A stretch of DNA of 64,000 bases, from positions 23,540,488 to 23,604,487 of the forward strand of contig NC_079480.1 of NCBI RefSeq assembly GCF_026230105.1, written 5' to 3'. Source of the DNA: Diorhabda sublineata. Its lineage: Eukaryota; Arthropoda; Insecta; Coleoptera; Chrysomelidae. The notes beneath the pieces were generated by a model that saw only the letters and a list, made by a program, of their open reading frames with translations, ran no database searches and was not told the DNA's origin. The position numbers were made by a program, and so were the translations under genes. Of the stretch, positions 33,480-45,675 are shown piece by piece. How positions within the stretch are numbered: the stretch's first letter is position 1; each line of letters begins with the position of its first letter.

Positions 33480-35040
33480 CAAAGGCTTGTACTACATCAA
33501 GAAAGAAATTAGTACAAATATTTTTGTCTTCTGACGATGTATTCATAATTCTATATGGTTATTCTATGGACTTGGTGGATTGTATAGTGCTTATTTGTAA
33601 GGGGATTGTTCATAAAATAAGTTTATATCTATATCTATCATAAGCGATCTTTTAAAATATTTTGAATGCAGCACTTACTGACATCAAGGATCATCTCGCT
33701 GAGATTTTCAGAGCAAAGCTAACATCGTTTCCAGCTACCACAACTTCTTGGAAACTTCATTTTATGATCATCACTCATGGTAAATCCAAACTGAAGTTTC
33801 GGGATAATGTCTCTTTCTTCTGTAGTCTTTTGAGCAGAAGTTTCTTAAATAGATGATAGGTAGTAATGGAATTGGTTTGTATTGGTTTGTATGACGATGC
33901 TTGATTTGGTGATTTACCTAGCATCATAAATTCCACAATTTTCCAAAGGCTGGAACTTCAGTTTGAAGGCTTATTAGGTTAGTGAATTCAATTATAGCTT
34001 TTCCGGGAAATGTTTTTAAGCTTTTTCCATTAACGTGGTAAAATATGGAGCATTTTTTGAATTGATACTCTCTATTTGAGCAATCTGTGATTTATTCTAT
34101 ATCAATTGCGCTTGGTACTCGAAGAAATGCTACAGACACTTTTTTATGATGAATTTTGTAGCTCCAAAAGGTACGTTATGTTATAAGTCCTTATTCCTGA
34201 GATTCCGTGATATAAATTGAATTAGATCATAGATAAAATGGGAAAAAATTGTTGAAAGTAAGTGTCGATTGATTGAAGTTAAAAAACAGGTGGTCATTTC
34301 GAAAGTAAACATCTGGGTCTGCCGGATCGTTCCTACTACCTATCGTCTCTTTTATTTATTCAGGACGTTTAGACGTATATCAACCTAATAGGATAAAGGG
34401 ATTTTCGATTATGACAACTGGATTAGGAGTTTATAAATATAGACGCGGTAAGGGCGCAAAAAAAGGTTAAAATACGATTGGACGGTTAATAAACTTCCAG
34501 GAAGTGATGATGAAATCGTTTCATATCATTTTTTTAGTATATATAATTGATAATATAATTGATAATAGATAGACGATAATTTTTCTTAACTAGCTTAATT
34601 TGTTTTGTGTTATAAATTTTTGTTTGTCTCTAATTCTATTGAAAAATTATTTTTCCCTCAACACTTTTAATATTCAGAAAATTAATTAATTATTTAGTGA
34701 ATAATAGCGAAGCGTCAAATTTATTATCTCTCAAAAATATTTTTCGAATAAACGACGAAAATATTAGGTAATCAAAAGTAAATTCATCTTCTTGACGCTC
34801 AGTTTCCACGAAAAAAAAAAACGGTGGATACTGGATTTTTCTTTGATGTTTCTTTAAAGCTTATCCTTTTCAATTTTGTTAAGGTTTTTTTACTAAAAAC
34901 ATTCCATTCATCGCGCACAGCTGAATAAAAATTTTCATCAGTCACTTATATAGATTGTCCCAGTTCTATTTGACACACACTTATTATCTTTGTGTTTGAA
35001 ATGAAAATCAATTTAATTAATATCATTAATATACTGAAAA
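33480..35040. other. Intergenic DNA
   Basis: Nothing supportable was found. Short frames near 33.66-33.86 kb and AT-rich low-complexity stretches near 34.5-34.7 kb have no domain. Confidence 0.5.
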
Positions 35041-35049
35041 ACTTGAGAA

Positions 35050-35330
35050 AAATCAAACGAAGCGTTCGTGATGATCATACGCAGTTCTTAGCCTCAAATA
35101 GAAAGACAAGTCAGTCAATATTAGGTTTTCAGCTTTGCAAACAAAAAATAGTTAAATCTGGGTTATATGGTGGGCGTTAAATCTTTGTTAAGGCAAATTA
35201 GTTTACTCTAGAAACGAAGCAGAGTCGTCTGGAGCGTTATCATGAAGCAATCGCGCCTCTTCTCGATAATGGAATCGTCCCCAGCAAAACAACTTAGACC
35301 AATTTTCAATTGCTGAAAATGAGGGGTCAA
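35050..35330 (-). pseudogene. Decayed mariner transposase fragment
   Basis: The minus strand reads REEARLLHDNAPDDSASFLE and, in another frame, RPPYNPDLTIF. These correspond to the second-aspartate region ('LLHDNAPAHTA') and the 'HPPYSPDLAP' region of mariner transposases, in the right order and spacing. Stops separate them. Confidence 0.55.
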
Positions 35331-35399
35331 CGTAAACAACCTCCATTCAATTTTTTTATTTGTGTTTTCGAGTTATTTTTACAAATAACTGAGTAGTCG

Positions 35400-35720
35400 T
35401 TACAGCTCTACTATCATGAAATGGATCAAAGCAACAATTCGAAACTTTCCTATCCATCTACTCGTTTTTCTGGATAGTTGTGTCTTTCATAGTTTTTCTT
35501 CCAGGTCTTTGAGGGTCCTCTTCCAGGTCTGCTTCTATTCTGTTGATAATCAAAGCTTTCTTCGGCAACTTGTTTTGCTCCATTTTCATCACATGACCGT
35601 ACCAAAGCAGAGCTTGGACTGTATTCTTTTTGAATTTGTATAAACTCGACCTGTTCTTCGTCGTATTTATTCATTTTGTATATGCTTTGTTCTGGATAGT
35701 CCATTCCCACAGCCTCTATG
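35400..35720 (-). pseudogene. LINE C-terminal fragment
   Basis: The minus strand reads LLWYGHVMKMEQNKLPKKAL, a near-perfect match to the 'LRWYGHVMRM....PKKAL' tail of RTE or 'craniofacial'-type LINE proteins. It is followed by EEDPQRPGRKT in the place of 'GRRPRGRPRKTW'. Upstream, in a shifted frame, NEYIRRRTG fits the preceding 'RN..IR...' segment. Only the last 100 or so codons remain. Confidence 0.75.
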
Positions 35721-37629
35721 TATTTTTTATACCGAATTAAACAATTTTATGATAACCAAGAAAATTTGGAGCCGACCAACAACCTCAACAATCTCACTAT
35801 CTCTAAGTTTTGGTAATACTATCAGAGCAAACGCTCGCTCTATCTGTGGAGGTTTATTCAGAAAAGTGGAGGGATTCAACAAGTCCTACTGTATTTTGAA
35901 TTTTTGATTTCACAATAATATTAAAACCAATGTAATAGATTATAAAAATGATAGGATCGCAAATAATAAGAATTTGAAGGCACATGTTACTGACAGTGAC
36001 TTGTACCAGCATTCTTTTGCAGAAATAATTCTAAAATAATCAAATATGTATTAAATAAGATGGATTGATAGACATGAAAGAAAAATGTCAATGGAAAAAC
36101 TAAAATATGGTGAAAGAAAATAATTTTAATCGCTTTCCACTATAGAACATTATTATTTATTTATTTCATTTTCAATATTCATTCATTTATTCACTATACA
36201 GAGTGTTAAAATGAAAATATAACTGCTGCACTGCTTCGATTAATGGAAAAAACGTCTGGAAAGGTATGTTGCGAGAGGAAGGAAGTGTAATGAAGGGTAG
36301 CACTGGAATGTACAATAATTTTTATAATAAAACCTTTTTTTCGTAACTAGTCTCGTTATTTAACAGCCAGACCTCGTAAGCTAAAATTGAGCACTACTTA
36401 GTCAACAATATATTAACAGTAGTTCCCATCACCAGACACAGTACTCAAAGCTTGTACTAGAGTGCAAAATAGTCCTAGAGGAACTGGTAAACGATGGTTT
36501 AAGTCCAACAAGCAATAACGAAACTTATTCCCTATCTGGATAGGGATTATCAAAACCATAATTGGATCCAAACTGCATTCTGATCATAGTCAAAAGTTTA
36601 GATGGCATATCTTTGAGAAAACTGCTTTAAATACAGTTTTTTCTAATATATCATCTTCATGCTATAAGCATTAAGGACTCAACTTGATACAACAGGTGTA
36701 TAAAAATTGAAGAAGGTGCCAGCATTTTTAGTGATATCAGTTTTTGGTAGTATCATTGAGGCACTATTGAGAGGCACAACTTTTATAAAAAAAAGGCTCA
36801 AATACGTGCTCTACTTGACTGATTTAACATTTGATGACTTTTATTGGTTGAAAGTCTGTCTTAGTGCTTCGATAAAGCCAGGAGAAAGCAATATAAAGTA
36901 GTACTTTTACCTAATGCATATATCCTGTTGTAGTCGATATTCAAAATCGCAAAAATATGATAATCTTGAAAAATGGCGTCGTAAAAGTGTCGCTGATGGC
37001 CGAAGCTAAAAAACTTGTCCCATTCCGACTCATATGCACGAAATTTATTTAATATTCTTTTGAATATAAATCTTTTTTAATGGATGGAGTTTTTAGATTA
37101 AGCTTGACTCTAGCCTATTTAGGTCCTCTTCGGTGACATTAAGATGCAGAGATGTATCGAGCCAAATACGAAAACGACATTTCCCATCTTGACGGCGATC
37201 AGAAATCAGAGTTCTCGTCAAATTCGAGCTTCCATTATCCATGATAATAATGTTCCTCAAACTCTTTTCTCCAATTTTATCCACTATATTAGAAAAAAAA
37301 ATATTCTATACCTATAATACTACATACAACATAAAATGTAGGGTAATTTGAACCCTCTTCAACACGTGGTAACTTCATTGTACTATAAATATACAAGGTG
37401 TCAAAACAAAACATCAATTCTTCAATGATTTCCAGTTTTTTCTTCCACTCCAACTGCTTTCCCAATTTTTACATGATGCCTATTTCAAATTATTTCTTCA
37501 CTATAACAAAACTGTTAATTTCTAAAACCAATTACTTTAGGATCATCATAAGTTTGTACACTAGCATAAACGAAAGAAATTCTTTTTATAGAATTCGATT
37601 TAGTTATTTAATACGTAAATCCTCATCCT
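35721..37629. other. Intergenic DNA
   Basis: No supportable gene was found. Frames at 36.7-36.9 kb (plus), 37.09-37.28 kb (minus) and 37.4-37.64 kb (plus) lack domains. Confidence 0.45.
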
Positions 37630-37960
37630 CCAAATAGATTTTAGTTTCGAAACAAAGTGTCTGTATTCTCTTGTAGTTTAAGAACGAGAAAAAGTCACTG
37701 GAAACCAAATCTGGGCAATACGGTGGATGCAGAAACAATTAGAAGCCCAATTCTGTGATACGGTGCATTGGTAATGAACAGCACTATTTTCCTTCTAAAA
37801 TAGAACCATTATCGTGCAATCACATCTTTCAAACGTTAAGAATGGTTCCAGTTTTAAGATAATAATCCAAGATAATGATGTTATAACCTAGCTAGCCGAC
37901 TATTGCGTTTTTTTACTGTTTGAAGCCGATTTATCACATGTAGTCTACTCGATTGGAATC
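37630..37960 (-). pseudogene. Decayed mariner transposase fragment
   Basis: The minus strand reads MHRITELGF, a stop, then LFLHPPYCPDLVSSDFFSFL and NYKRIQTLCFETK. This is the third-aspartate region of mariner ('LHELGFELLPHPPYSPDLAPSDYFLF'). A stop and altered residues show it is dead. It resembles the 12-kb copy in structure but is more diverged. Confidence 0.65.
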
Positions 37961-38389
37961 TTCAAGGTCTCAGATATATTAACCTGTTCCAGTTTACGAT
38001 TATTCAAAATTATTTTATGATCTTCCTTAATGTTTTCGTAGGTAACAGCTTCTTCTTCTAAGCCACTTCTTTGTTGATTGTCTTGGGGTTGGATCCAAAT
38101 AATGCTGTAGCTCAAAAACTAATTGTATTATAGGTTATCTTTATGAAAATATGATATTTTCATAAAGACATAAAGACTAAAGAAAAGTGGAAACGTCAAA
38201 TTGGATCTTTCTTCCAAAAATTATCGAAAAGACAAGAATATTTAGATGCATTAATATATCAAAAAGTCTGAGAAATATGAAACTGAAGAAATTTATTATG
38301 AAAATTATGTAACTAAAGCTCAAAAAAGATGTAAATGTGTGGCTAGTTTATGTAATTGGAAGAACTTCGAACATTTATTATATTGTTGA

Positions 38390-38613
38390 TAAATTTCTTA
38401 AAACTAAACGACTGTTTTTGCAAAAGGAATCCTACAAAAAACACTTTAGGAAGTCCAAATTATGGTCAATCGGTATCGAGTCCGTTCCTGTATTATCATT
38501 GTTCGTACGACCCCGACAAAGTTTTTGTGTTGAAAAGGTTTCATTGCTCGAATGGACACTTATTTGAACCTGTTGGGAGAAAGATTTTGTTGGTAGATAC
38601 GCTCGTAAAGTGA
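38390..38613 (+). CDS. Candidate exon: cysteine-containing, possibly chitin-binding-like
   Basis: The plus frame is open to TGA at 38,611 and reads in part GSPNYGQSVSSPFLYYHC, SYDPDKVFVLKRFHCSNGHL and FEPVGRKILLVDTLVK. The pattern YYHC...FHCSNGHLFEP recalls the second half of a type-2 chitin-binding (peritrophin-A) domain, 'YY.C......CP.G..FDP', though the final cysteine is missing. No ATG precedes it in frame; a possible acceptor is GTTTTTGCAAAAG near 38,427. It could be a terminal exon or a relic, and the family call is weak. Confidence 0.35.
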
Positions 38614-39059
38614 AGCAGAAATAAAACTTTCTACTAATACGAAAGAAAATGTATAAACAACTAGTCATTATTTTTATAATTGAGAACGAAATGGTTTTTA
38701 CGTAGTTATATGTAATAAGCGAGCACTAAAAGCAACATAACTAAGTTCTATATAACTTCACGAAAACGTTGTTGCTTTTTAGTAGCACTTCTTCTATCTG
38801 ATAATATTGTAGTTCATTTGTCCATTATCGTTAAGAGGAGACTCAAAAGAATTTGGGTCTTAACTCTCTATTACTATCTAATATTTTACAATTGTACACG
38901 AAGAAGAAATATAACCCTCAAAAGGTGACAATACTATTACATGTTTATCAAAATTAATCATTATCACCACTTAAAATTTCTGCTGTAATATCCAGGTGAC
39001 AATTTAAAACTGGAGAGGTGAAAACAAACTCTCAATCAACTCTAGTAAAACAACTCTAG

Positions 39060-39500
39060 TCCCTTATACCAGGAGAAGAAAAGCAAATGTTCCTTAATGG
39101 AACTTAATTGATACTTACCAATGGAAAAATGTATCTAGGAGTCATTCTGGATAAAACATTTCTAGTCTTAAAAGCAACTCCTGCAACATGGACTTGTTGT
39201 AAGCTTATAAGCAAACATTGGTGAACCAGATAGTCATCCAATCTATATAAAAATTGTTTGTTTGGTCATTCAAAACTTGATCTGTCTGGGTTTTACTGGG
39301 GCAATAATATTTTGCTCCACCTTAGCCTTAGAGGCGCTGCTGGATCTGTCTCCTTTTCACCTTACAGTGAAGTAAGACACCCACATGCTGGTGCACACAA
39401 AATAATTGAAACCAAGAAATTTGACAAGCCACTTAGAATTCTAAAATTGATAAAACTAGATAGCAGTTACAAACTTAATGGACATAGATATCACAATAGA
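39060..39500 (+). pseudogene. Decayed LINE, reverse transcriptase C-terminus
   Basis: The plus strand reads KMYLGVILDKTFLVLKATPA, CCKLISKHW and then LDSSYKLNGHRYHN after breaks. These fit 'KYLGV.LD..L.W..H' and the following 'CRRLIGK.WGLSP' thumb segment of RNase H-bearing LINEs. Several stops are present. It ends where the palindromic minisatellite starts, at about 39,530. Confidence 0.5.
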
Positions 39501-39529
39501 AATGGTAAACAGTGACCGCCAAAAAAGTG

Positions 39530-40445
39530 CCAGAAGGTAAACTGTTTATCTTCAGTCTCTGAAGACTGTAAACGGTTTACCTTCAGACTCTGAAGACTGT
39601 AAACTGTTTGCTCTCAGTCTCTGAAGACTGTAAACTGTTTACCTTCAGTCTCTGGAGACTGTAAACTGTTTACATTCAGTTTTTGAAGACTGAAGACTGT
39701 TTACATTCAGTTTTTGAAGACTGAAGACTGTAAACGGTTTACCTTCAGTCTCTGGAGACTGTAAACTGTTTACATTCAGTCTTTGAAGACTGAAGACTGT
39801 AAACGGTTTACCTTTAGTCTCTGAAGACTGTAAACTGTTTACCTTCAGTCTCTGGAGACTGTTTACATTCAGTCTTTGAAGACTGAAGACTGTAAACGGT
39901 TTAACTTCAGTCTCTGAAGACTGTAAATTATTTACATTCAGTCTTTGAAGACTGAAGACTGTAAACGGTTTACCTTCAGTCTCTGAAGACTATAAACTGT
40001 TTACATTCAGTTTTTGAAGACTGAAGACTGTAAACGGTTTACCTTCAGTCTCTGAAGACTGTAAACTGTTTACTCTCAGTCTCTGAAGACTGTAAACTGT
40101 TTACCTACAGTCTCTGGAGACTGTAAACTGTTTACATTCAGTTTTTGAAGACTGAAGACTTTAAACTGTTTACCTTCAGTCTCTGGAGACTGTAAACTGT
40201 TTACACTCAGTCTTTGAAGACTGAAGACTATAAACGGTTTAACTTCAGTCTCTGAAGACTGTAAATTATTTACATTCAGTCTTTGAAGACTGAAGACTGT
40301 AAACGGTTTACCTTCAGTCTCTGAAGACTATAAACTGTTTACATTCAGTGTTTGAAGACTGAAGACTGTAAACTGTTTACCTTCAGTCTCTGAAGACTGA
40401 AGACTGTAAATTGTTTACCTTCAGTCTTTGAAGACGATAACTTGG
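39530..40445. repeat. Palindrome-rich minisatellite
   Basis: About 900 bp of units, 31 bp in the short form and longer with an extra gaagactgaagac insertion, are built from two palindromes: gtaaactgtttac and cagtct(ctga)agactg. The order is gtaaactgtttaccttcagt then ctctgaagact. The array ends in gaagacgataactt, then ttatcgaaacgcgcgtca, the same junction found next to the single-copy palindrome at 13.7 kb. Confidence 0.9.
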
Positions 40446-40885
40446 TTATCGAAACGCGCGTCAGATAGTGTATTCAGTATGAATTTCGCCAACGGTTCCA
40501 GAAATTCCAATTTAGTTAAAGATGTAGTAGCAACACTTTTGGAAGCTGGAGACAAAATCCCCAAAAAATTAGCCTTCTTTGTACAAAATTAGTTTACAAA
40601 TGACATGCGGTTTACTATTTAGCTGATAAACGAGTTCGTTTGGTTACGGGGATGATGGTTGCTATTAAAAAAATATTAAGCATCATTCGTCATCGCACGA
40701 TCATTTGTAAGAGCTAAAAGCTCATTTATAAATTAACCCAGGATATTTATGTAACTTTTTACGGGTTCTTTTCCTCTGTATTCACCCGAAAATAAAAAAA
40801 AGTTATCAAGACACATTTAAGTGTCAAATTTATGTGAAATGTCATAATTTTTATTTTGAAAACTATACATAGTCCATTCATTTTA

Positions 40886-42012
40886 GGTACATTTAGGCAA
40901 GAATTTCGGAAAATCGAGATACCCAGATATAAAGTCTTTCAAACTTTTTGATTTGATATCCTAAAACTCCTCTCAAAACTCACATATAATTTGATGTGAG
41001 CAACTTTAAAAATCGGGAGCCAAAAGTCAAAAAAAATCGATTTGTTTACACATTTTTTGCGAATAACTCGTTTCCTATAGGTTTTACGCTGTTCATATAT
41101 ATCATCAATAGTGTAGAGCATTGAATTTTCTATAACTTTTGTTTGAAAAATTTTTTCATACGGTGAATCGTTTCTGAGATAGAGGGCAGAGTGCGCGTGG
41201 TTGGAAACCTGTTTGAAATCAACTGGTAGTCCCCCATCAAAATAGTATATAAATTATTGCTAAATATATGATTATAAATAATTTTTATTTTTTATCAATA
41301 ACACAGATTTTTGGGCATTATAAACTGCTAATAAAGTTTGCAATACACTTTCAAATAATTTTTGAACTTGACAGTTTTTTTCCTCAAATGCTGCTGCAAG
41401 TTCATCCGAATTAGACATTTTCTCAAATGTTCTTAAATATTTATCGAAACTTTTTGAGCAGTATATTCTCGTTTTAACATTCACTTTGCCATTTTTTTGA
41501 AAAAGGGATGTACTAAATCATTTTCTAGTTAAAATGTAATTAGCATAAACAAGAATACAATTAAAATGTTTGTTCAATGACAAAACTAAATTACAATTAT
41601 TCTTGATTTCATAGATAAGTTCATTACAGAAAAAACCATTCAAATATAATGTAATTGTTGGAAACAACGGAAATTATTCGTTATTAGATTATTAGGAATA
41701 ATTTTATAAACTTTATAAGAGGTTATTTTGAACCAGTTGATTTCAAACGGGATTCTAATCGCGCGATATCTGCCCTCTATCTCAGAAACGATTCACCGTA
41801 TCAAAAAATTATAAAAGTTGTAGATAATTTAATGCTCTACAATATTGATAATGAATATAAATAGCGTGAAACCCATACGAAGCGAGTTATTTGTATAAAA
41901 TGTGTAAACAAATCGATTTTTTCGACTTTTGACCCCCAATTTTTAAAGTTGCTCAAGTTGAATAAGTTTAAACGACTTTATAGCTGAGCATCTCGATTTT
42001 CCTAAATGACTG
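40886..42012. mobile_element. Long-inverted-repeat (foldback) element, 1.1 kb, with loop ORF
   Basis: Arms at about 40,886-41,228 and 41,730-42,012 are inverted copies. Matching pieces include gaaaatcgagat with atctcgattttc, aaatcgatttgtttacacat with its complement, ctgagatagagggcag with ctgccctctatctcag, and tttgaaatcaactgg with ccagttgatttcaaa. The 500-bp loop holds a minus-strand frame. The arms contain TATCTCAGAAACG, also present in the arms of the 58.3-kb element. No transposase is recognisable. Confidence 0.8.
41272..41480 (-). CDS. Small ORF in the loop of the foldback element
   Basis: From the ATG at 41,480-41,478 the frame gives about 69 residues: NVKTRIYCSKSFDKYLRTFE, MSNSDELAAAFEEKNCQVQK, LFESVLQTLLAVYNAQKSV and a basic tail. 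A second Met begins MSNSDEL. It is hydrophilic and helical in pattern, unlike AT-rich noise. The loop of the 58.3-kb element encodes, also on the minus strand, SSSIDNLFDELIQF...VNRNFLQILTTTI, which aligns loosely. It may be a captured or element-specific small protein; function unknown. Confidence 0.35.
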
Positions 42013-42039
42013 AACTAACATTGCAAATATTTAAAATCT

Positions 42040-42130
42040 CTCGTAACTAGAAACTCGAAGTTAGGAAATAGGGAAATTCGGTGGGGGCTAAATCTGGTGG
42101 ATACCGTATGCGGTCAATCAATTCGTGATG
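42040..42130 (-). pseudogene. Mariner transposase scrap
   Basis: The minus strand reads HHELIDRIRYPPDLAPTEFP, then YFL, equivalent to the 'HPPYSPDLAPTDFFLF' region of mariner. It lies immediately beside the foldback element. Only about 30 codons are recognisable. Confidence 0.45.
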
Positions 42131-42139
42131 GAAAAGATC

Positions 42140-42990
42140 TTAGAAGTAGAGGGTCTAAACGAATATAAATTACAAATTTTGATTATATAAGATCCTGTCT
42201 TTGTTATGACAACCTGAACTTGCCGATAACCTGTCGTACTTCCAATTCATGGCTAATGGTAATTTACCATCAAAGTACGCCTCTGTACGGCACGTGATGT
42301 GTTGGAGCTACGTCGTTTAAGTTTCCCGATCTTTTGTGGCAAAAATTTAATTACAGCATTTTCTCGAACCACCTATCAACAAGCAACCTCGATTTATTTT
42401 GTTTTTTTTTTCAGGGTTTTACAAGCAAATTCCAGTTGCAAGGCACTCCGCACTATTGTAGTTTCAGGAAAGTAAAAAAAATAAAGTTCTGAAGTCGAGA
42501 GCGAGAGCTTAAAATGGGAGGCGGGTTGTTCATCGTGTACATGTATTCTATCCGAAGCTATTTTTTATATAGTCTATAAAGTGTGTTGGCGTTAAACATT
42601 GCAGGTTAATTCAATTTATTATTGACAGGTGAAATTTTTCATTTCAAGTCTGGTTGTTTATGAAGCTAGAGGAAATGAAAAAAAGAAACTATGAAAATTG
42701 GAAATGTAGAGAGATTACTTCAGTTTGGTACGATTTATATAAGCAAAGAATTGTTTTTATTATTGTTGTAAAATTATAGGTACTGGAGATCGAAAAAACT
42801 TTTCAAATAATTGATTTAAAAAATTTGTCCATTGAAAGAAACTCTTAGCGGATTGCGATTCGAAAACAATGCAGGGTAGAATCCTTCGAGCGCGAATTAG
42901 TGATGGATTCACCAGCAGAAGAAGCCTAGGGCTTTACACGAAGAAGACGAATTTCGAAATTTTAACAGAAATAATAAAAATTGTGTAAAA
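42140..42990. other. Intergenic DNA
   Basis: No supportable feature was found. Confidence 0.5.
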
Positions 42991-42999
42991 TTGGAATGT

Positions 43000-44210
43000 A
43001 GTACACTAAAAGTTTTCTTGCTTAAAAAAGGTGAAGAACTATTCATTACAGATATTTAGTCGAACAAATCTAAACGCGACCTCTACTCTTTTCGATGTTA
43101 TATTTTTCTCTTCAAGTTTCGTCCTGTCCTATTATGCGTGATCATTCTTGTAGTCTGCAGCCCTCCGGTTTTTGCCGGTATGCAAGTATGATTCCTCGAA
43201 CTTGTGGTGGTGGTGGAGCTTCAGTTTCATAATGACCTCATACTTGAGATAATTCTCTGAATTATGATTACATATGTAGTATGATTGCGAAAAATCGCCC
43301 AAAAGCTACATAACCTCAATTTCACATATACATCACATATACATCACAATACATCTGAATTGTGATTACATAAGTAGTATGATCGCGAAAAATCGCCTAA
43401 AAAGTACATAACCTCAATTTCACATTACATTAGACAGTTTAAATTGAAAAGAAGAAGAAGAAGTCCCGGAAAATGTGAAAATATGTATGTTTGGATTGGC
43501 CTAAGTTACCGAAGTCAGTTGATATCGCATACTACGTTCTCACGACGCTTTAATGTGGGACAAGTACTTATATAAATTGTGCCATCGTATTATACTTGAG
43601 ATAATTCTCTGAATTATGATTACATACGTAGTATGATCGCGAAAAATCACCTAAAAGCTACATAACCTCAATTTCACATTACACTAGACAGTTTAAATTG
43701 AAAAGAAGAAGAAGTTCCGGTAAATGTGAAAATATGTATAATTGGATTAGCCCAAGAAATAAAAGTAATTGGAATGCAGTACACTAAAACTTTTCTTGCT
43801 TGAAAAGAACTATTTATGATAGATATTAAGTAAAAAAAAGCTTAACGCGACCTCCATTCTTTTCTATGTCATATTTTACTGAGCAAGTTTCGTCCTGCCC
43901 TTGTATGCGTGTACATTCTGGTAGTCTCTGCAGACTTCCGGTTTTTGCCTGAATGCAAGTTTGATTCCTCGACCATCCGCCATCTTAGTCTCGCATTCTT
44001 GATATCTGCTAGATCTCCATACAAGGTGTAAATCTCAGCGTTATTACGGATGCGCCATTCTCCTTGGTCTTTCCTCTCCCACTAGTTGAGTCTCAACTCA
44101 TCTCTAGCACTCATCGTCCAAGTTTCAGAAGCATATTTCATAACTGGCCTTAATACGGTAGATCCATGGCCTTGTGGTGGTTCTTCTAGTGGTTGAATAC
44201 TTCGGCCTCG
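43000..44210 (-). pseudogene. Decayed LINE C-terminus, partly duplicated around a repeat block
   Basis: From 44,210 down the minus strand reads PVMKYASETWTMSARDELRL, then GEWRIRNNAEIYTLYGDLAD, NARLRWRMVEE and HSGKNRKSAE. These match the 'YGSETWTLTK.DE..L', 'GEWRIRYN.ELYELYG' and 'RLRWAGHV' segments of LINE C-termini. Part of the 3' end (aacgcgacctc, atattttt.ct, caagtttcgtcctg) recurs at 43,070-43,200, so the LINE tail is present twice, with the repeat block at 43,246-43,740 in between. Confidence 0.65.
43246..43740 (+). repeat. Duplicated repeat block, copy 1
   Basis: Units start near gattacataagtagtatgat at 43,266, 43,374 and 43,619 and contain acataacctcaatttcacat and gacagtttaaattgaaaaga, ending in a short (gaa)n run. 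The long spacing includes cgcatactacgttctcacga and acttatataaattgtgccat. The same order of short and long units appears in copy 2. Confidence 0.8.
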
Positions 44211-44219
44211 AGGCTGGGC

Positions 44220-45070
44220 TTGGGCCTAACAATTCTATCTAGTAAAAGGCAAATTTTTACGAAGCCAGGTCACAAAAGGCTCCGAATAGGAGAGAATAAA
44301 CGGAAAAGGGCCTTGCAACGAAACAGGAGTTTAGAATTTTGCACTGATCCATCTAAAAGAACGTAGTTTCTTTAGTACTATGACGTGAATGATTGTTCGA
44401 TGGGTTGTTAAAGCGCCCTTACTTACGATGAGTTTCTACGACTGAAAGTTTCCCAAATAAACTAATTTTCGAAATACTAATTTTTGAACTAATCTATATA
44501 TATGAAAAAAAAAAAATAAAAATAAAGTGGTAAGCACTTTACTTCAACAATATAGTAATTTCCAACAAAAAATGATCGATTATCCCGATGGAGCAAGAAA
44601 GGACTTTTTTGATACTTTATCCTTCCGTTGTCCCCTTCTACAAGAATCGCATTTTTCTCCGTTGAAATTATTCCTGTCCTAAGCACACATTTCTTACCGA
44701 GCTTAGTATTCCGTGGCGCTAAGTTCGCACCCCGACGCTTGGCGACACCGACCGTCCCATCCCCAACACACCCGCATTCCTATTCTCTTCACATTTCTAC
44801 CAGCATTTGCCAGTGACGTGATTTGTGCGTCTCAGTTTTAGGCCAGTCGAATAATTCACTCGATATAAGACAAACTACTTGCCCTTTGAGGATTTCCAGT
44901 TATTTGAATACTAATTTTCCATTCTTCGAAGCTTCTGATGCGCCACATTCAAGCAGTAAGTGTTTTCGTCCTAACATTCCACAATCGTTTCAATTCTTTC
45001 TGCAACATTCTGTGAAGTATCTATGCGCTGCTAGCCCCAAAGTAAATTCTGTTCTATATCAGTTTTCTGA
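44220..45070. other. Intergenic DNA with a CpG-containing block
   Basis: 44,690-44,800 is richer in G+C and CpG than its surroundings (gcaccccgacgcttggcgac) and is open on the plus strand for about 60 codons. It may be a retroelement leader or promoter. No domain is recognised. Confidence 0.35.
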
Positions 45071-45077
45071 TCCATAA

Positions 45078-45419
45078 GGCAACTTACATCGTGTTCCCTA
45101 TATGTACGTGGACACAGAGAAGCGTGGGATCACGGAACAGGATGCTGATGGAATTGTTAAAAGACATGGAAAAATAATTAACAAACAGAAATTATTTTCT
45201 TGTGTTAGGATTAATGAAAAGACCGTGGTACATGGTACTGTTGGAAAAAGACCTTAGAAATGCGAAAAGATAATTGATTTAGAAGAAGGAATAATCGATC
45301 ATTTGTTCTGTCATCATCAAATGCTGGGGAATGATATAGTGAACTGCCTCGAAGATATAGCAGAATCAGATATAGAAAAAGTGAAAAACTTCACTCTGTA
45401 TTGGGAAAAACAATTGTAA
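45078..45419 (+). pseudogene. Coding-like frame with one stop, unidentified
   Basis: A single plus frame runs 113 codons with only one stop (TAG at 45,255-45,257). It reads VDTEKRGITEQDADGIVKRH, GKIINKQKLFSCVRINEKTV, then after the stop KCEKIIDLEEGIIDHLFCHH, NDIVNCLEDIAESDIEKVKN and FTLYWEKQL. The composition is strongly protein-like. It may be the remnant of a transposase accessory protein or a host gene; I cannot name it. Confidence 0.4.
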
Positions 45420-45675
45420 AAACGTAAAAAATGAGAGAGTTTTGAAAAGTTAACTAAATTATTAAATTGTGGAAAGTAATCATTGAACCACGGAAAATAT
45501 GAATGGAGATGACTTATACTAGCCTATTCAACAACAAACATGAGCTGAAATAAATTATTATATAGTATAACTGACTTAAAAATCATATTTTGTAAAATTT
45601 TACAATAAAGAACTGGTATCAATGAATTTGGAGCTATAAAAATCACTTTTCGAAAGATTACTTTTTAATGAAATA

